Source of the DNA: Pararoseomonas sp. SCSIO 73927 | GTDB lineage: Bacteria > Pseudomonadota > Alphaproteobacteria > Acetobacterales > Acetobacteraceae | Reading direction: 5' to 3' | DNA: 64,000 bases | Assembly: GCF_037040815.1 (NCBI RefSeq) | Contig: NZ_CP146232.1 | Span: 3,032,501-3,096,500 of the forward strand | Shown: piece after piece, positions 25,072 to 36,278 of the stretch | How positions within the stretch are numbered: position 1 is the first letter of the stretch | How the letters are laid out: every line of letters starts with the position of its first letter | Made by a program: the position numbers and the translations under genes | The notes under the pieces: generated by a model | What the model was told of the DNA's origin: nothing | Database searches by the model: none | What the model saw: only the letters and a program-made list of their open reading frames with translations

Positions 25072-26202
25072 TCAGCGGCGCGGCTGGGCGGCCTGCTGCT
25101 GCTCCTGCGCCTGCATCAGGTAGACGAAGCTGTCATAGGAGTTCTCGGCCACCCGGAACCACTGGAGCTGGGTGTCGCGATAGGCCTTGAAGTGGTCGTA
25201 CACCTTCTTGAAGCGCGGGTTGGCCGCCGCCGTCTCGTCGTAGAGCTCGAAGGTGGCGCGGTAGCAGGCCTGCATCACCTCGCGCGGGAAGGCGCGCAGC
25301 TGGGCGCCGCCCGCGATCAGGCGCCGCAGCGCCGCCGGGTTCTGGTTGTCGTACTTGGCGATGGTCTCGACCGTCGCGTCGCGGCAGGCGCTGGTCAGCG
25401 CCTCCTTATACAGCGGCGGCAGCTCGTCGTACTTCGCCTTGTTGATGTGGAGGGAGAGGTTCAGCCCGCCCTCCCACCAGCCCGGGTAGTAGTAGTAGGG
25501 CGCCACCCGGTTGAAGCCGAGCTTCTCGTCGTCGTACGGCCCGATCCACTCGGCCGCGTCAATCGTGCCGCGCTCCAGCGCCGCGTAGATGTCGCCGCCC
25601 GCGATCTGCTGCGGCACGGCGCCGAGCTTCTGCACCACGTTGCCGGCGAAGCCGCCGATGCGGAACTTCAGGCCGGACAGGTCCTGGACGGTGCGGATCT
25701 CCTTCCTGAACCAGCCGCCCATCTGGGCGCCCGTGTTGCCGGCCTGGAAGGAGACGATGTTGTAGCCCTCGAAGAACTCGCGCATCACCTCGTGCCCGCC
25801 GCCGGCGTTGAGCCAGGCGTTCTGCTGGCGGAAGTTCATGCCGAAGGGGACGGTGCCGTCGAAGGCGAAGGTCGGGTCCTTGCCCACGAAGTAGTAGGAG
25901 GCGGTGTGGGCGCACTCGATGTTGCCCTGCTGCACGGCGTCAACCGTGCCGAAGGCGGGCACGATCTCGCCCGCGGCGAAGGGGGTAATGCGGAAGCGGC
26001 CATCCGTCAGCGCCGCCACCCGCCGCGCCACGATCTCTCCCGCGCCGTAGATCGTATCCAGGCTCTTGGGGAAGGAGGAGGCCATGCGCCAGCGCAGCTC
26101 CGGCGCCGTCTGGGCGATGGCGGGGGCGCTGAGGGGGGCAGCGAGCGTCGTGGCCGCGGCGGCAGCCAGCGGCGCGCCCGCGACGAAACGGCGGCGATTC
26201 AT
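25072..26202 (-). CDS. TRAP transporter periplasmic binding protein (DctP/Tat-exported type)
   Basis: A 376-residue solute-binding protein. The N-terminus NRRRFVAGAPLAAAAATTLA has twin arginines before a hydrophobic segment, suggesting Tat export, with cleavage after APAIAQ. The mature part shows LRWRMASSFPKSLDTIYGAG, the DctP core LSGLKFRIGGFAGNVVQKLG and the conserved GTIDAAEWIGPYDDEKLGF. This sequence type is the one that forms dimers and binds 2-oxo acids or related monocarboxylates in studied homologues; that is family knowledge. It is the first gene of the TRAP operon. Confidence 0.93.
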   Translation of the reverse strand: MNRRRFVAGAPLAAAAATTLAAPLSAPAIAQTAPELRWRMASSFPKSLDTIYGAGEIVARRVAALTDGRFRITPFAAGEIVPAFGTVDAVQQGNIECAHTASYYFVGKDPTFAFDGTVPFGMNFRQQNAWLNAGGGHEVMREFFEGYNIVSFQAGNTGAQMGGWFRKEIRTVQDLSGLKFRIGGFAGNVVQKLGAVPQQIAGGDIYAALERGTIDAAEWIGPYDDEKLGFNRVAPYYYYPGWWEGGLNLSLHINKAKYDELPPLYKEALTSACRDATVETIAKYDNQNPAALRRLIAGGAQLRAFPREVMQACYRATFELYDETAAANPRFKKVYDHFKAYRDTQLQWFRVAENSYDSFVYLMQAQEQQQAAQPRR

Positions 26203-26327
26203 CGGATGTTCGTCTCCCGGCAGGCCCGTCAGAACGCGGGCGTTCCCTCCGCCCTTAACCTTCCATGGCCCCGCTGCCTAGCACTGATCGCGTGTCCGAG
26301 AGGTGCCGACCGGGTTACGGTGCGGCC

Positions 26328-26702
26328 ATGTCCCCCGCCCCTCCGGCCTTCGGGCCCGCCATCCCGATCCTCCGCATGTTCGACGTGCCGGCCACGCGCG
26401 CCTTCTACCTCGGCTATCTCGGCTTCTCCTGGGACTGGGAGCACCGCTTCGCCCCGGACCTGCCGCTCTATGCCGCGATCTCCCTCGGCGGCGTGGCCCT
26501 CCACCTCAGCCAGCACCATGGCGACGCCACGCCGGGATCGGCGCTGCTGCTGCGAGTGAAGGGAATCGAGGCCTTCCACGCCGCCCTGGCCGGGGATTAC
26601 GGCTTCGCCCGGCCAGGCCTCGAGGAGGCGCCCTGGGGCGCCCGCATCCTGAGCGTGACCGATCCCGCCGGGAACCGCCTGACCTTCGAGGAACCGCGCT
26701 GA
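26328..26702 (+). CDS. Glyoxalase/bleomycin-resistance superfamily protein
   Basis: A small (124-residue) vicinal-oxygen-chelate protein: PAIPILRMFDVPATRAFYL begins the first beta-alpha unit, LGFSWDWEHRF and VALHLSQHHGD follow, and the end VTDPAGNRLTFEEP is the classic C-terminal glyoxalase strand. The ATG at 26328 is preferred to one at 26265, which adds 21 residues without similarity. Subgroup resembles bleomycin-resistance-type binding proteins; no enzymatic activity can be assigned. It is divergent from the TRAP operon. Confidence 0.82.
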   Translation: MSPAPPAFGPAIPILRMFDVPATRAFYLGYLGFSWDWEHRFAPDLPLYAAISLGGVALHLSQHHGDATPGSALLLRVKGIEAFHAALAGDYGFARPGLEEAPWGARILSVTDPAGNRLTFEEPR

Positions 26703-26797
26703 GGGAGCGACCGGTTCATCCTTCGTTCATGTCGGGCCGGGAATGCTGTGCGGGCCGGAAGAGCCGGCGCCCCCTCAGGACGAGACCGGACCGACCG

Positions 26798-26992
26798 ATG
26801 ACCCCCTCCGCTTCCCCCCGCATCCTCCGCCCCATCCACTCCGCCGCCCTGCTGGAGGGGCCGGCCGGCGTGGCCCTGCACCTGCACGGGATTGACGGCG
26901 CGCTGACCCAGGTGCCCCTCACCCTCGCCGCCCTGCGCGAGATCGCGGCCCTGGCCGGCGCCGCCGCCGCCCAGTCGGCTTCCGGGGACTGA
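26798..26992 (+). CDS. Small hypothetical protein, 64 residues
   Basis: A short frame from ATG 26798 with typical codon bias. The protein reads as two beta-like stretches (GVALHLHGIDGALTQVPLTL) and an Ala-rich helix ending AAAAQSASGD. No family recognised. It lies 95 bases after the glyoxalase gene and stops seven bases before the converging histidine kinase gene. The absence of a clear Shine-Dalgarno makes it tentative. Confidence 0.5.
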   Translation: MTPSASPRILRPIHSAALLEGPAGVALHLHGIDGALTQVPLTLAALREIAALAGAAAAQSASGD

Positions 26993-26999
26993 GCGGGCC

Positions 27000-28876
27000 T
27001 CAGCCCAGCAGCACCGCCACGTGCTCCGCCAGGTCCGCCTGGCGATAGGGCTTGTGCAGCACCGGGATGTTCGCGGCCAGCGCCGCCAGTTCCGCGTAGC
27101 CGGTGACCAGCAGGATCGGCAGGTCCGGCCGCATCACCCGCGCCCGCTCGGACAACTCCGCCCCCGTCATGCGCGGCATGGCAAAATCCGCCACCATCAG
27201 CCGGACGGAGGGGTCGCTCTCCAGCACGCGCAGGGCGGCGATCCCGTCATCCGCCTCCACCGTCTCGTGGCCGAGATCGGCCAGGAAGCCGGCCGTCACC
27301 TCCCGCACCGTGGCGTCGTCGTCCACCACCAGCACGCGCACCGGCTCCCGCGCGGGCGCCACCTCCCGCGCCTCGGCACCCGCCTGCGTCGCCGCCCCGT
27401 CCCCCGCCGGCAGGTAGAGGGCGACGCGCGTGCCCTCGCCGGGGCGGCTCTCGATGGTCAGCCCGCCGCCGGATTGCTGGACCAGGCCGTAGACCATGGG
27501 CAGGCCCAGCCCCGTGCCCTTGCCCACCTCCTTCGTGGTGAAGAAGGGCTCGAGCACGCGCGCCAGCACCTCCGGCGGCATGCCCGTGCCCGTATCGGCG
27601 ACGGTGACGCGCACGTAGTCTCCCGCCGGCAGATCGGGCACCTGCTCCGCCGCCACCGTCACGTCCTCGGTGGCAATGGTGATGGTGCCGCCGTTCGGCA
27701 TGGCGTCGCGCGCGTTGATGCAGAGGTTCAGCAGGGCGAGTTCCAGCTGCTCCGGGTCCACCATCGCGGTCACCGGCTCCGGCGCCAGCCGCCGGCGCAG
27801 CTCCACCGTGCTCCCGTTCGGCCCGCCCAGGCTGCGCGCCAGCAGGTCCCCCATGCCGAGGACCAGCGCGTTCACGGAGACGGTGCGCAGCGCCAGCTCG
27901 TTCCGGCGGGAGAAGGCCAGCAGCCGCCGCGTCAGCGCCGATCCGCGCTCCGCCGCCATGGTGGCGTTGCGCAGCAGCCGCCGCAGCCCGGGATCCTCCC
28001 CGACCCGCCGCCCGGCCAGCTGCAGGCTGCCGAGGATGGCGGTGAGGAGGTTGTTGAAGTCGTGCGCCACGCCCCCGGCCATGGTGCCCAGCGCCTGCAT
28101 CTTGTCGGCCTGGCGCAGCCGCGCCTCCATCTGGCGCGCCTCCGTCACGTCGCGCCCGATCGTCACCAGCACGCCGCCCCCGAGCGCCACGCGGCTCACC
28201 TGCATCCAGCGGCTGCCGCCCTCCTCGCCCGCCTCCTCGACGAGCTCGGAGACGGCGCCCTCCGCCAGCGCGCCCGCCTCGGCCCGCGCCAGTCGCGACG
28301 CGGCCTCGGCCGGGAGCAACTCGGATTCGCGCCGGCCGAGAAGGGACTCGACCGTCCCGCCCAGCGCCGCCGCCTTGGGGCCGTTCAGCCGGATGAAACG
28401 TCCTGCCGCATCCTTGAAGGAGAGCTGTTCCGGCAGGTTCTCCAGCAGCCCGCGCATCAGGGCGCGCTCCGTCTCCAGCGCGCGCCGCAACCCGTGCCGG
28501 TCCCGCGCGGCCGTGACCATGGAGAGCAGGGCGGCCGGTTCCCAGGGCTTGGCCGCGTAGCCGGCGATGCGGCCGCGGTTCACCGCGCCCACCACCGCGT
28601 CCAGCTCGGCGTAGCCCGTCAGCAGCAGCGCCTCGGCGTCGGAATGGGCGCGGGCCCGCTCGAGGAAGACGTCGCCCGTCAGCCCGGGCATGCGCTGGTC
28701 GGAGAGGATGACGGCCGGGCGCAGCCCGCCGGCCAGCATCCCCAGCGCCTCCTCCGGCCGGGTGGTGGAGACGACCTCGAACTCGTCCTCCAGCAGGTCC
28801 GTCAACGCGGTCAGGATCTCCGCCTCGTCGTCCACGAGGAGGATCGTGGCGCGCCCGCCCGGCATCGCACCCGCCG

Positions 28877-28880
<4 letters not shown>
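27000..28880 (-). CDS. Hybrid histidine kinase: REC-PAS-HisKA-HATPase-REC
   Basis: A soluble 626-residue kinase. Receiver 1 (about 8-125) has LLVDDEAE, the acceptor Asp in LSDQRMPG and Lys in YAAKPWEP. A PAS domain follows (LENLPEQLSFKDAAGRFIRL), then the H-box GGVAHDFNNLLTAILGSL, an ATPase domain (NLCINARDAMPNGG, ADTGTGMPP, GKGTGLGLPMVYG) and receiver 2 with VADFAMPRMTG and HKPYRQ. The GTG at 28880 overlaps the stop of the kinase upstream (GTGA); an ATG at 28865 is the alternative. It is the last gene of the chemosensory cluster and a candidate output of that system. Confidence 0.92.
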
Positions 28881-30630
<1,750 letters not shown>

Positions 30631-30634
<4 letters not shown>

Positions 30635-31704
30635 TTCGTCCTCGCGCCCGTCTCGGGGCTGCCTGCCGCCTTCAGCAAGCGCGGCCCGATGAGGTCCAGC
30701 GGCAGCAGGGAGGAGACCCCGCCCAGCCGCGCCGCGGCCGCCGGCATGCCGTAGACCACCGCCGTCGTCTCGTCCTCCGCCAGGGTGAGCCCGCCGGCGT
30801 TCCGCAGCGCGGTCAGGCCCCGCGCCCCGTCCTCGCCCATCCCCGTCAGCAGGATCCCCATGCCGCGCGGCCCGAGGTTGCGGGCCATGGTCTGGAACAG
30901 CACGTCCGCCGCCGGGCGCTGCCCGCCCACGGGCGGCGCTTCGCTCACCTGCATCAGCCCGCCGGCGGTGATCCCGAGGTGCCGGTCCCCCGGCGCCACG
31001 TAGACATGGCCGGCGCGGGGCAGGGTGCGGTCCTGCGCGACCGTCACGCGCGGCGCCACCAGCCCGTCCAGCCAGGCCGCGAACCCCTCCATGAACGGCG
31101 CGCCCATGTGCTGCACCACCAGCACCGGCACGGGAAAGTCCGCGGGCAGCGCCCCCAGCACCCGCGCCAGGGCCGGCGGGCCGCCGGTGGAGGCGCCGAT
31201 CCCCACCAGCGCGGGCTGGGAGGGAGTAGGAAGGGGAAAGACCAGCTGTGGGGCAGAGCGAGGCGCCCCGAGGCCCCCGGCCCGGCGCCGGATCACCGGC
31301 ACCTGGCTCATGATGAAGAGCTGGGTGCAGATCCCCTCCGCCGCCCGCTCCCACCCCTCGCGCGAGGGGCCCAGCGGCTTCTCCACCACGGTCAGCGCCC
31401 CCGCCCGCAGCGCGTTCATGGAGATGCGGAGTCCCCCCTCCTCCACCGCGTCGGCAATCACCACGATGGGGGTGGGGTGCTCCGCCATGATGCGGCGGGT
31501 AGCCTCCAGCCCGTCCATCCCGGGCAGGCGGATGTCCATGGAGATCACGTCGGGCCGGACGCGCGTGATCTCCGCCAGCGCCTCCTCGGCGGAGGGGATC
31601 GCGGCGACGAGCTGCAGCCGGGGGTCGCGGGAGACGATGTGGGAGAGGAGGTGCCGCACGACGGCACTGTCCTCCACGATCATGACGCGCACGGGAGAGG
31701 CCAA
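30631..31704 (-). CDS. cheB: Chemotaxis response regulator protein-glutamate methylesterase CheB
   Basis: Removes methyl groups from receptor glutamates and sets adaptation. The 357-residue protein has a receiver (IVEDSAVVR, SMDIRLPGMDG with the acceptor Asp, KPLG) and a C-terminal esterase with the triad Ser in GIGASTGGPPAL, His in VVQHMGAP and Asp in LLTGMGEDGARG. In the receiver, the usual Ser/Thr position reads Ala (VVIADAVEEGG). The start is a TTG at 31704, with GAGG eight bases upstream; GTG 31692 and ATG 31683 are alternatives. It is coupled to the following kinase gene. Confidence 0.93.
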
Positions 31705-31713
31705 TTCGGGGCC

Positions 31714-33978
31714 TCAGACCAGCTGGCCGATGGCAGCCAGCAGGGCCCCGCCATCGAAGCCCTGCTTCGTCAGATACGCGCTCGCGCCCAGCTCCATGCC
31801 CCGCTGCACGTCGCCGGGGCTGTCGCGGGAGGTCATGAGAATCACCGGCAGCTCCGCCAAGTGCGGATCCGCCCTGATGGCCTCGATGAGCCCGAACCCG
31901 TCCATGCGTGGCATTTCGACGTCGGCGAGGACGAGGTCAACCGAGGCGCCGGGTTCGCGCAGAGAGTTGAGCGCGTCCAGCCCATCCACCGCCAGGGTCA
32001 CGCGGTAGCCGCCGGCCTCCAGAACGCTGCGCTCCAGCGTGCGGGTGGTGATGGAGTCGTCCACCACCAGGATGTGGCGCCGCCGCTCCGGCGCGGCGGG
32101 GGCGAGGGGGCGGGCGGCGCCGGGTCGCGCGGCCTCCCGCAGCCCGCGGTCCAGCAGCCCGTCCGGGCTCAGCACCAGCGCCACCGCCTCGTCCTCCAGC
32201 AGGGCGGCGCCGGAGACCAGGGCCGTGTCCACCCCCGGCGCGTCCACCTCCGTCACCACGAGGCTGCGGGCGTCCCGCAGGGCGGAGACGGTCAGCGCCA
32301 GCCGCGCCCCGCCGCGGGCCAGCAGCACAGCGGGCACCGGGCCGGGCGAGGGCTCCTCCGCCCGGCCGATGAGGGCGGCGAGGGAGGCGAGCGGGACCAG
32401 CGCCTCCCCGCCCTCCACCCCCAGCCGGGCAACGGGCCGGCCTTCGGCGGCGATGATGGAGGCGGGGTCGATCCGCAGCAGCGGCCCCACCGAGACCAGC
32501 CCGTTGCCGCCGGGCAGGCCGAATACCTGCCCCCCCGCCTCCACCAGCAGGAGGGAGCGCCGGCCGGTGGAGGGGGGGAGGGCGATGACGACTTCCGCCC
32601 CGCCTGCACCATCGACCGGGGGCCGGGGGCGAAGCGCCGCGCCGCCGTGCAGCGCCGCCGCCGCTTCCGCCACCACGGAAAGCCCCATGCCGCGGCCGGA
32701 GAGCCGGTCCACCTCGGCCGCCGTGGAGAAGCCCGGCTCGAACACGAGGGCGAGGAGGGCATCGGCCGATGGCGGGGCCGAGCCCGGCGCGCGCGGGGCC
32801 AGCAGGCCGCGCCGGATGGCCGTCGCCTCGATGGAGCCGAGGTCCGGGCCCGGCCCGTTGTCCCACACCGTCACCCGCAGCCCGCCGCCGGTCGCGGCCA
32901 CGCGCAGCCCGATCTCCGCCCGCCGCCCGTCCCGCGGCGCGCCGTGGCCGAGGGCGTTCCGCAACAGGTGCAGCACCGGGTCCTTCAGCGCCTGCAGCAC
33001 GCGGCGCTCCGCCTGCGCCTCCAGCCCCTCGGTGCGGACCGTCACCTCGCGCCCCGCCTCCCGCGCCATTTCCCGCGCGGCGGCGGCGAGCGGGCCGAGA
33101 ACCGTGGCGGCGGGGACCAGGGCAATGGCCTCCACCTCCTCCTGGAGGGTGGAGGCGGCGCGGTCCAGCGCGTCCTCCATGGCCCGCCCCTGGCGGGAAA
33201 GGCCGGACAGGCGCCGCACCGCCTCCCCCAGCGCCGCGTCGAAGCCGCGCAGGCGCGGGGCGAGGGCGGGGTCGGCCGGCAGGGCGGCGCGCAGCCCGTC
33301 CCAGCCCCGGCGCAGGGCGCGCAGCTCCGCCTCCAGCCCACGCAGCCCGGCGATGGTGGAATCCTGGCGCCCGATCAGCACCTTCAGCCCGTGCATGGCG
33401 GCGGAGAGCCGCTCCACCCGCGCCGCCTCCACCCGCAGGTGGCCCTCTCCTGGTGTGGACGGGGCGGTTGGCGGGGCCGCGGTCGGGGTCGGGGCCGTGG
33501 GCGGGGTCGGGTGCGCGGCGGGCGGCGCAGGAGCCGGCCCTTCGGCCGCCCGCGGCGCGGCGGGTGGTGGCTGGGAAGGGGCCGGGTCGCCGTCCAGCGC
33601 CGCCAGCACGGCCTCCACCGGCGGCGCCTCCGCCCCCGCGGCCATGGCGGAGGCGGAGGCCTCGATCGCGTCCAGCCCGCGGTGCAGCAGCGCTAGGGTG
33701 GGCGGGGAGAGGCGCGCGGGGCCGCCGGCGGCCGCCTCCATCTCCCGCGCCAGCAGCGACTCCACCCGGTGCGCCACCGCCTCCAGCCCCGGCAGGTCCA
33801 CCGCGCGGGCGGCACCCTTCAGGGAATGGGCGCGGCGGAACACCTCTCGCAGCGCCGCCGGCTCCAGCTCCACGGCCCCGTCGCCGTCCTCGGCAGACAG
33901 GGCCTCGCGGATCGCGCCCAGGTGCTCGCGGTGCTCGGCCGCGAAGGCCGCCAGCAGCTCCGCGCGGAAGTCGGACAT
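31714..33978 (-). CDS. cheA: Hybrid chemotaxis kinase CheA-receiver (WspE/FrzE-like)
   Basis: A 754-residue kinase. The Hpt domain carries the phosphorylated His51 in RRAHSLKGAARA. A Pro/Ala linker (about 125-180) replaces an obvious P2 domain. The ATPase domain has HLLRNALGHGAP, where the usual Asp before His-Gly is Gly, then WDNGPGP and GRGMGLSVV. A CheW-like domain (about 485-610) and a complete C-terminal receiver (ILVVDDSITTR, LVLADVEMPRMDG, YLTKQG) finish the protein. The attached receiver is typical of systems not controlling flagella (Wsp, Frz, Che3). It may act as phosphate sink or output. Confidence 0.93.
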   Translation of the reverse strand: MSDFRAELLAAFAAEHREHLGAIREALSAEDGDGAVELEPAALREVFRRAHSLKGAARAVDLPGLEAVAHRVESLLAREMEAAAGGPARLSPPTLALLHRGLDAIEASASAMAAGAEAPPVEAVLAALDGDPAPSQPPPAAPRAAEGPAPAPPAAHPTPPTAPTPTAAPPTAPSTPGEGHLRVEAARVERLSAAMHGLKVLIGRQDSTIAGLRGLEAELRALRRGWDGLRAALPADPALAPRLRGFDAALGEAVRRLSGLSRQGRAMEDALDRAASTLQEEVEAIALVPAATVLGPLAAAAREMAREAGREVTVRTEGLEAQAERRVLQALKDPVLHLLRNALGHGAPRDGRRAEIGLRVAATGGGLRVTVWDNGPGPDLGSIEATAIRRGLLAPRAPGSAPPSADALLALVFEPGFSTAAEVDRLSGRGMGLSVVAEAAAALHGGAALRPRPPVDGAGGAEVVIALPPSTGRRSLLLVEAGGQVFGLPGGNGLVSVGPLLRIDPASIIAAEGRPVARLGVEGGEALVPLASLAALIGRAEEPSPGPVPAVLLARGGARLALTVSALRDARSLVVTEVDAPGVDTALVSGAALLEDEAVALVLSPDGLLDRGLREAARPGAARPLAPAAPERRRHILVVDDSITTRTLERSVLEAGGYRVTLAVDGLDALNSLREPGASVDLVLADVEMPRMDGFGLIEAIRADPHLAELPVILMTSRDSPGDVQRGMELGASAYLTKQGFDGGALLAAIGQLV

Positions 33979-33996
33979 GCCCGGCTTCCCCCGCCG

Positions 33997-35667
33997 CTAG
34001 ATGCGGTAGCGGTCGGCCAGCCGCACCAGCCCCTGGCTCAGCTCGCCCATGTTCGCCGCCGCCTGGTCCAGCTGCCGCGTGCCCGCCGCCGTCTGCTGGC
34101 TGGCCTGTCGGATGTTGGACAGCGCGCCCATCACCTGCTCGATCCCGAGTTGCTGCTGGTTCGTGCTGGCGACGATCTGCTGGAAGGTCTGCACCGCCTC
34201 CTGCACGCTGGCGGTGATCTCGCGGATGGTCTTGTGGCTCTGCGCCGTGCGCTCGCGCCCGGCGGCGGCGCGCTTCACCGCCTCTTCCGTCAGCATGACG
34301 GAGGAGTTGATGCCGCGCTGGATGTCGCCGAGGTTCGCGCGCACCTGCGCTGTTGCCTCCTTAGCCTGGTCGGCGAGCGACTTCAGCTCGGCGGCCACCA
34401 CGGCGAAGCTGCGGCCCTGCTCCCCGGCGGCGGCCGCCTCGATCGCGGCGTTTAGCGCCAGCAGGTGGCTGCGCTCGCTGATATCGTTCACCGTCGCGGT
34501 GATCTCGCCGATGGCCTGGGTCTTCTCGCTCAGCGCCACGATGTTCTCGGCCACGCGCTCCGCCTGCTCGCGGATGTTGTCCATGGCGCGCACCGTCTCC
34601 TCCACCGCGCGCAGCCCGCCGTCGCTGGTGCGGACGGTCGCCTGGGCGGCGGCGATCACCTCCTGCGCGCGCTTGCCGATCTGGGCGCCGGAATGGGTGA
34701 TCTCGTCCACCGTCGCCGCCGTCTCCTGCACCGCCGCCAGCTGCTCCTCCACGGAGGCTGCCTGCTCCTGGGTGCTCGCGCGGATCTCGGCGGTGGCGGC
34801 GTCCAGCTGGTGGGTGGCGTCGCGGCTCTGCCGGGCCAGGTCGCGCAGCCCCGCCACCATGGCGTTCAGCGTCTCGCCCAGCCGCCCGAACTCGTCGTTC
34901 CCCTCCCGCGCCGGGGTACCGGAGAGGTCGCCGCGGCCAATGCGCTGCACGAACTCCACCAGGGTCTCCAGCGGCCTGGCGATGGCCCGGCGCACGAGGA
35001 GGGTGACGGCTACCGCGATCAGCACCGCCAGCCCCATCCCGCCGAGGATGAGCACGCGGGACCGCTCGGAGATCTCGTCCAGCCGCTGCTGCCCGATGAC
35101 GCCCAGCCGCTCGATCGCCGCGTCCACCCGGTCGAGCGCCTGGTCCAGCTCTGTCGCGCTCTCGGCCACGCCGGACTCGGCGGCCAGCACGGCGGCCACG
35201 TCGTCCGCGGCGAGCGACCGGAGCTTCGCCTCCACCCGGTCCCGGTGGCGCTGCAGGGTGGTGTTCACCTCGTTCAGCGCGGCGATCACGCGCTGCCAGG
35301 CATCCACCCGGTCCGGCGCGATGGCCCCGGCGGCGAAGCCCTGCGCGGCGACGATTGCATTGCCCAGCAGCGTCGCCATGCGCGCGCTGCCCTGCTGCCA
35401 CTCCGCCGTCGGCACGGCGGCGGGGGCGGCCTCCGGCGCGGCGCGCCGGCCGAGATAGGCGATCATGATGCGGGCGCGCGTGTTGCGCAGGCTGATCTGC
35501 GCGTTCCGCACGTCGTCCACCTGCCGCGCGACGCTGCCGTCGCGCGTCGCGACGAGGCGGGTGGAATCCCGCACGGTCTCGAACTGGTCCAGGCTCCAGA
35601 AGCCCAGCAGGATGGTCAGCAGCGTCAGCCCGACGAAGCCCAGCAGGGCGCGGTTCGTGATGGACAC
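33997..35667 (-). CDS. Methyl-accepting chemotaxis protein of the chemosensory cluster
   Basis: A 556-residue membrane receptor with the 4-helix-bundle sensor type: helix 1 (about 5-22), periplasmic part about 23-188 including RDGSVARQVDDVRNAQISLR, helix 2 (LILGGMGLAVLIAVAVTLLV), HAMP (RPLETLVEFVQRIGRGDLSG) and the signalling hairpin with LLALNAAIEAAAAGEQGRSF. It lies between the CheW and CheA genes and is presumably the dedicated input of this cluster. The C-terminus lacks a CheR-docking pentapeptide (ends LVRLADRYRI). Confidence 0.93.
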   Translation of the reverse strand: MSITNRALLGFVGLTLLTILLGFWSLDQFETVRDSTRLVATRDGSVARQVDDVRNAQISLRNTRARIMIAYLGRRAAPEAAPAAVPTAEWQQGSARMATLLGNAIVAAQGFAAGAIAPDRVDAWQRVIAALNEVNTTLQRHRDRVEAKLRSLAADDVAAVLAAESGVAESATELDQALDRVDAAIERLGVIGQQRLDEISERSRVLILGGMGLAVLIAVAVTLLVRRAIARPLETLVEFVQRIGRGDLSGTPAREGNDEFGRLGETLNAMVAGLRDLARQSRDATHQLDAATAEIRASTQEQAASVEEQLAAVQETAATVDEITHSGAQIGKRAQEVIAAAQATVRTSDGGLRAVEETVRAMDNIREQAERVAENIVALSEKTQAIGEITATVNDISERSHLLALNAAIEAAAAGEQGRSFAVVAAELKSLADQAKEATAQVRANLGDIQRGINSSVMLTEEAVKRAAAGRERTAQSHKTIREITASVQEAVQTFQQIVASTNQQQLGIEQVMGALSNIRQASQQTAAGTRQLDQAAANMGELSQGLVRLADRYRI

Positions 35668-35672
35668 GCGGT

Positions 35673-36278
35673 TCAGGCTCCGTGGGTGTTGGACAGGGGT
35701 GCGTCTGGAGGGAGGGGGGCGGCATAGGGCCGCAACAGGCGGTCGAGGTCGAGCACCGCGAGGACGGTGTCGGTCTCCGGCAGGACGGCGTGGAAGGCCA
35801 CCGCGTCGCCCGGGCTCGCCGGCGCGCGCTCCGCCGGCAGGGCCAGGGGCTCGACGGCGGAGAGGGCGCGGCCGACGCGCAGCGCCAGGCGCCGCCCGCC
35901 GGACCCCGGCCGCAGCAGCACGTCGTGCCCGCCGCCTTCCGGTGCATCCTCGGCCATGCCGCTGGGCGCGGCGCCTGTCAGCGCGGCGAGGTCCAGGACG
36001 GCGTGCAGCCGCCCGGCGCGGGCGCGCAGCCCCAGCAGGGCGGGCGGGGCGCCGGGCAACGGGCAGGGGGGCTCGGCCGGCAGCACCTCCGCCACGCGGT
36101 CCAGGGGCACGCCGAAGCTCTCCGCCCCCACGAGGAGGTGAAGCACGGGCGCGCCCCGGGGCGGCTCCGGCGCGCCGCGCCGCGCCAGGGCCTCGGCGCG
36201 CTCCTCCAGCAGCCGCGCCGCCCGCGCCTCGCCGATGGCGCCGAGGATGCCGGGATCGGGCAGGAAACGCAGTGCCAT
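35673..36278 (-). CDS. CheW-domain coupling protein (WspB-like position)
   Basis: A 201-residue adaptor linking receptor and kinase. Residues about 45-190 form the CheW domain (VLHLLVGAESFGVPLDRVAEV, LLGLRARAGRLHAVLDL, LALRVGRALSAVEPL). The first 45 residues are an additional helical part rich in Ala/Arg/Glu. The ATG at 36278 overlaps the stop of the cheR gene (TGATG), and five bases separate its stop from the receptor gene's start. With the other CheW gene in the cluster it makes two couplers, as in Wsp. Confidence 0.85.
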   Translation of the reverse strand: MALRFLPDPGILGAIGEARAARLLEERAEALARRGAPEPPRGAPVLHLLVGAESFGVPLDRVAEVLPAEPPCPLPGAPPALLGLRARAGRLHAVLDLAALTGAAPSGMAEDAPEGGGHDVLLRPGSGGRRLALRVGRALSAVEPLALPAERAPASPGDAVAFHAVLPETDTVLAVLDLDRLLRPYAAPLPPDAPLSNTHGA

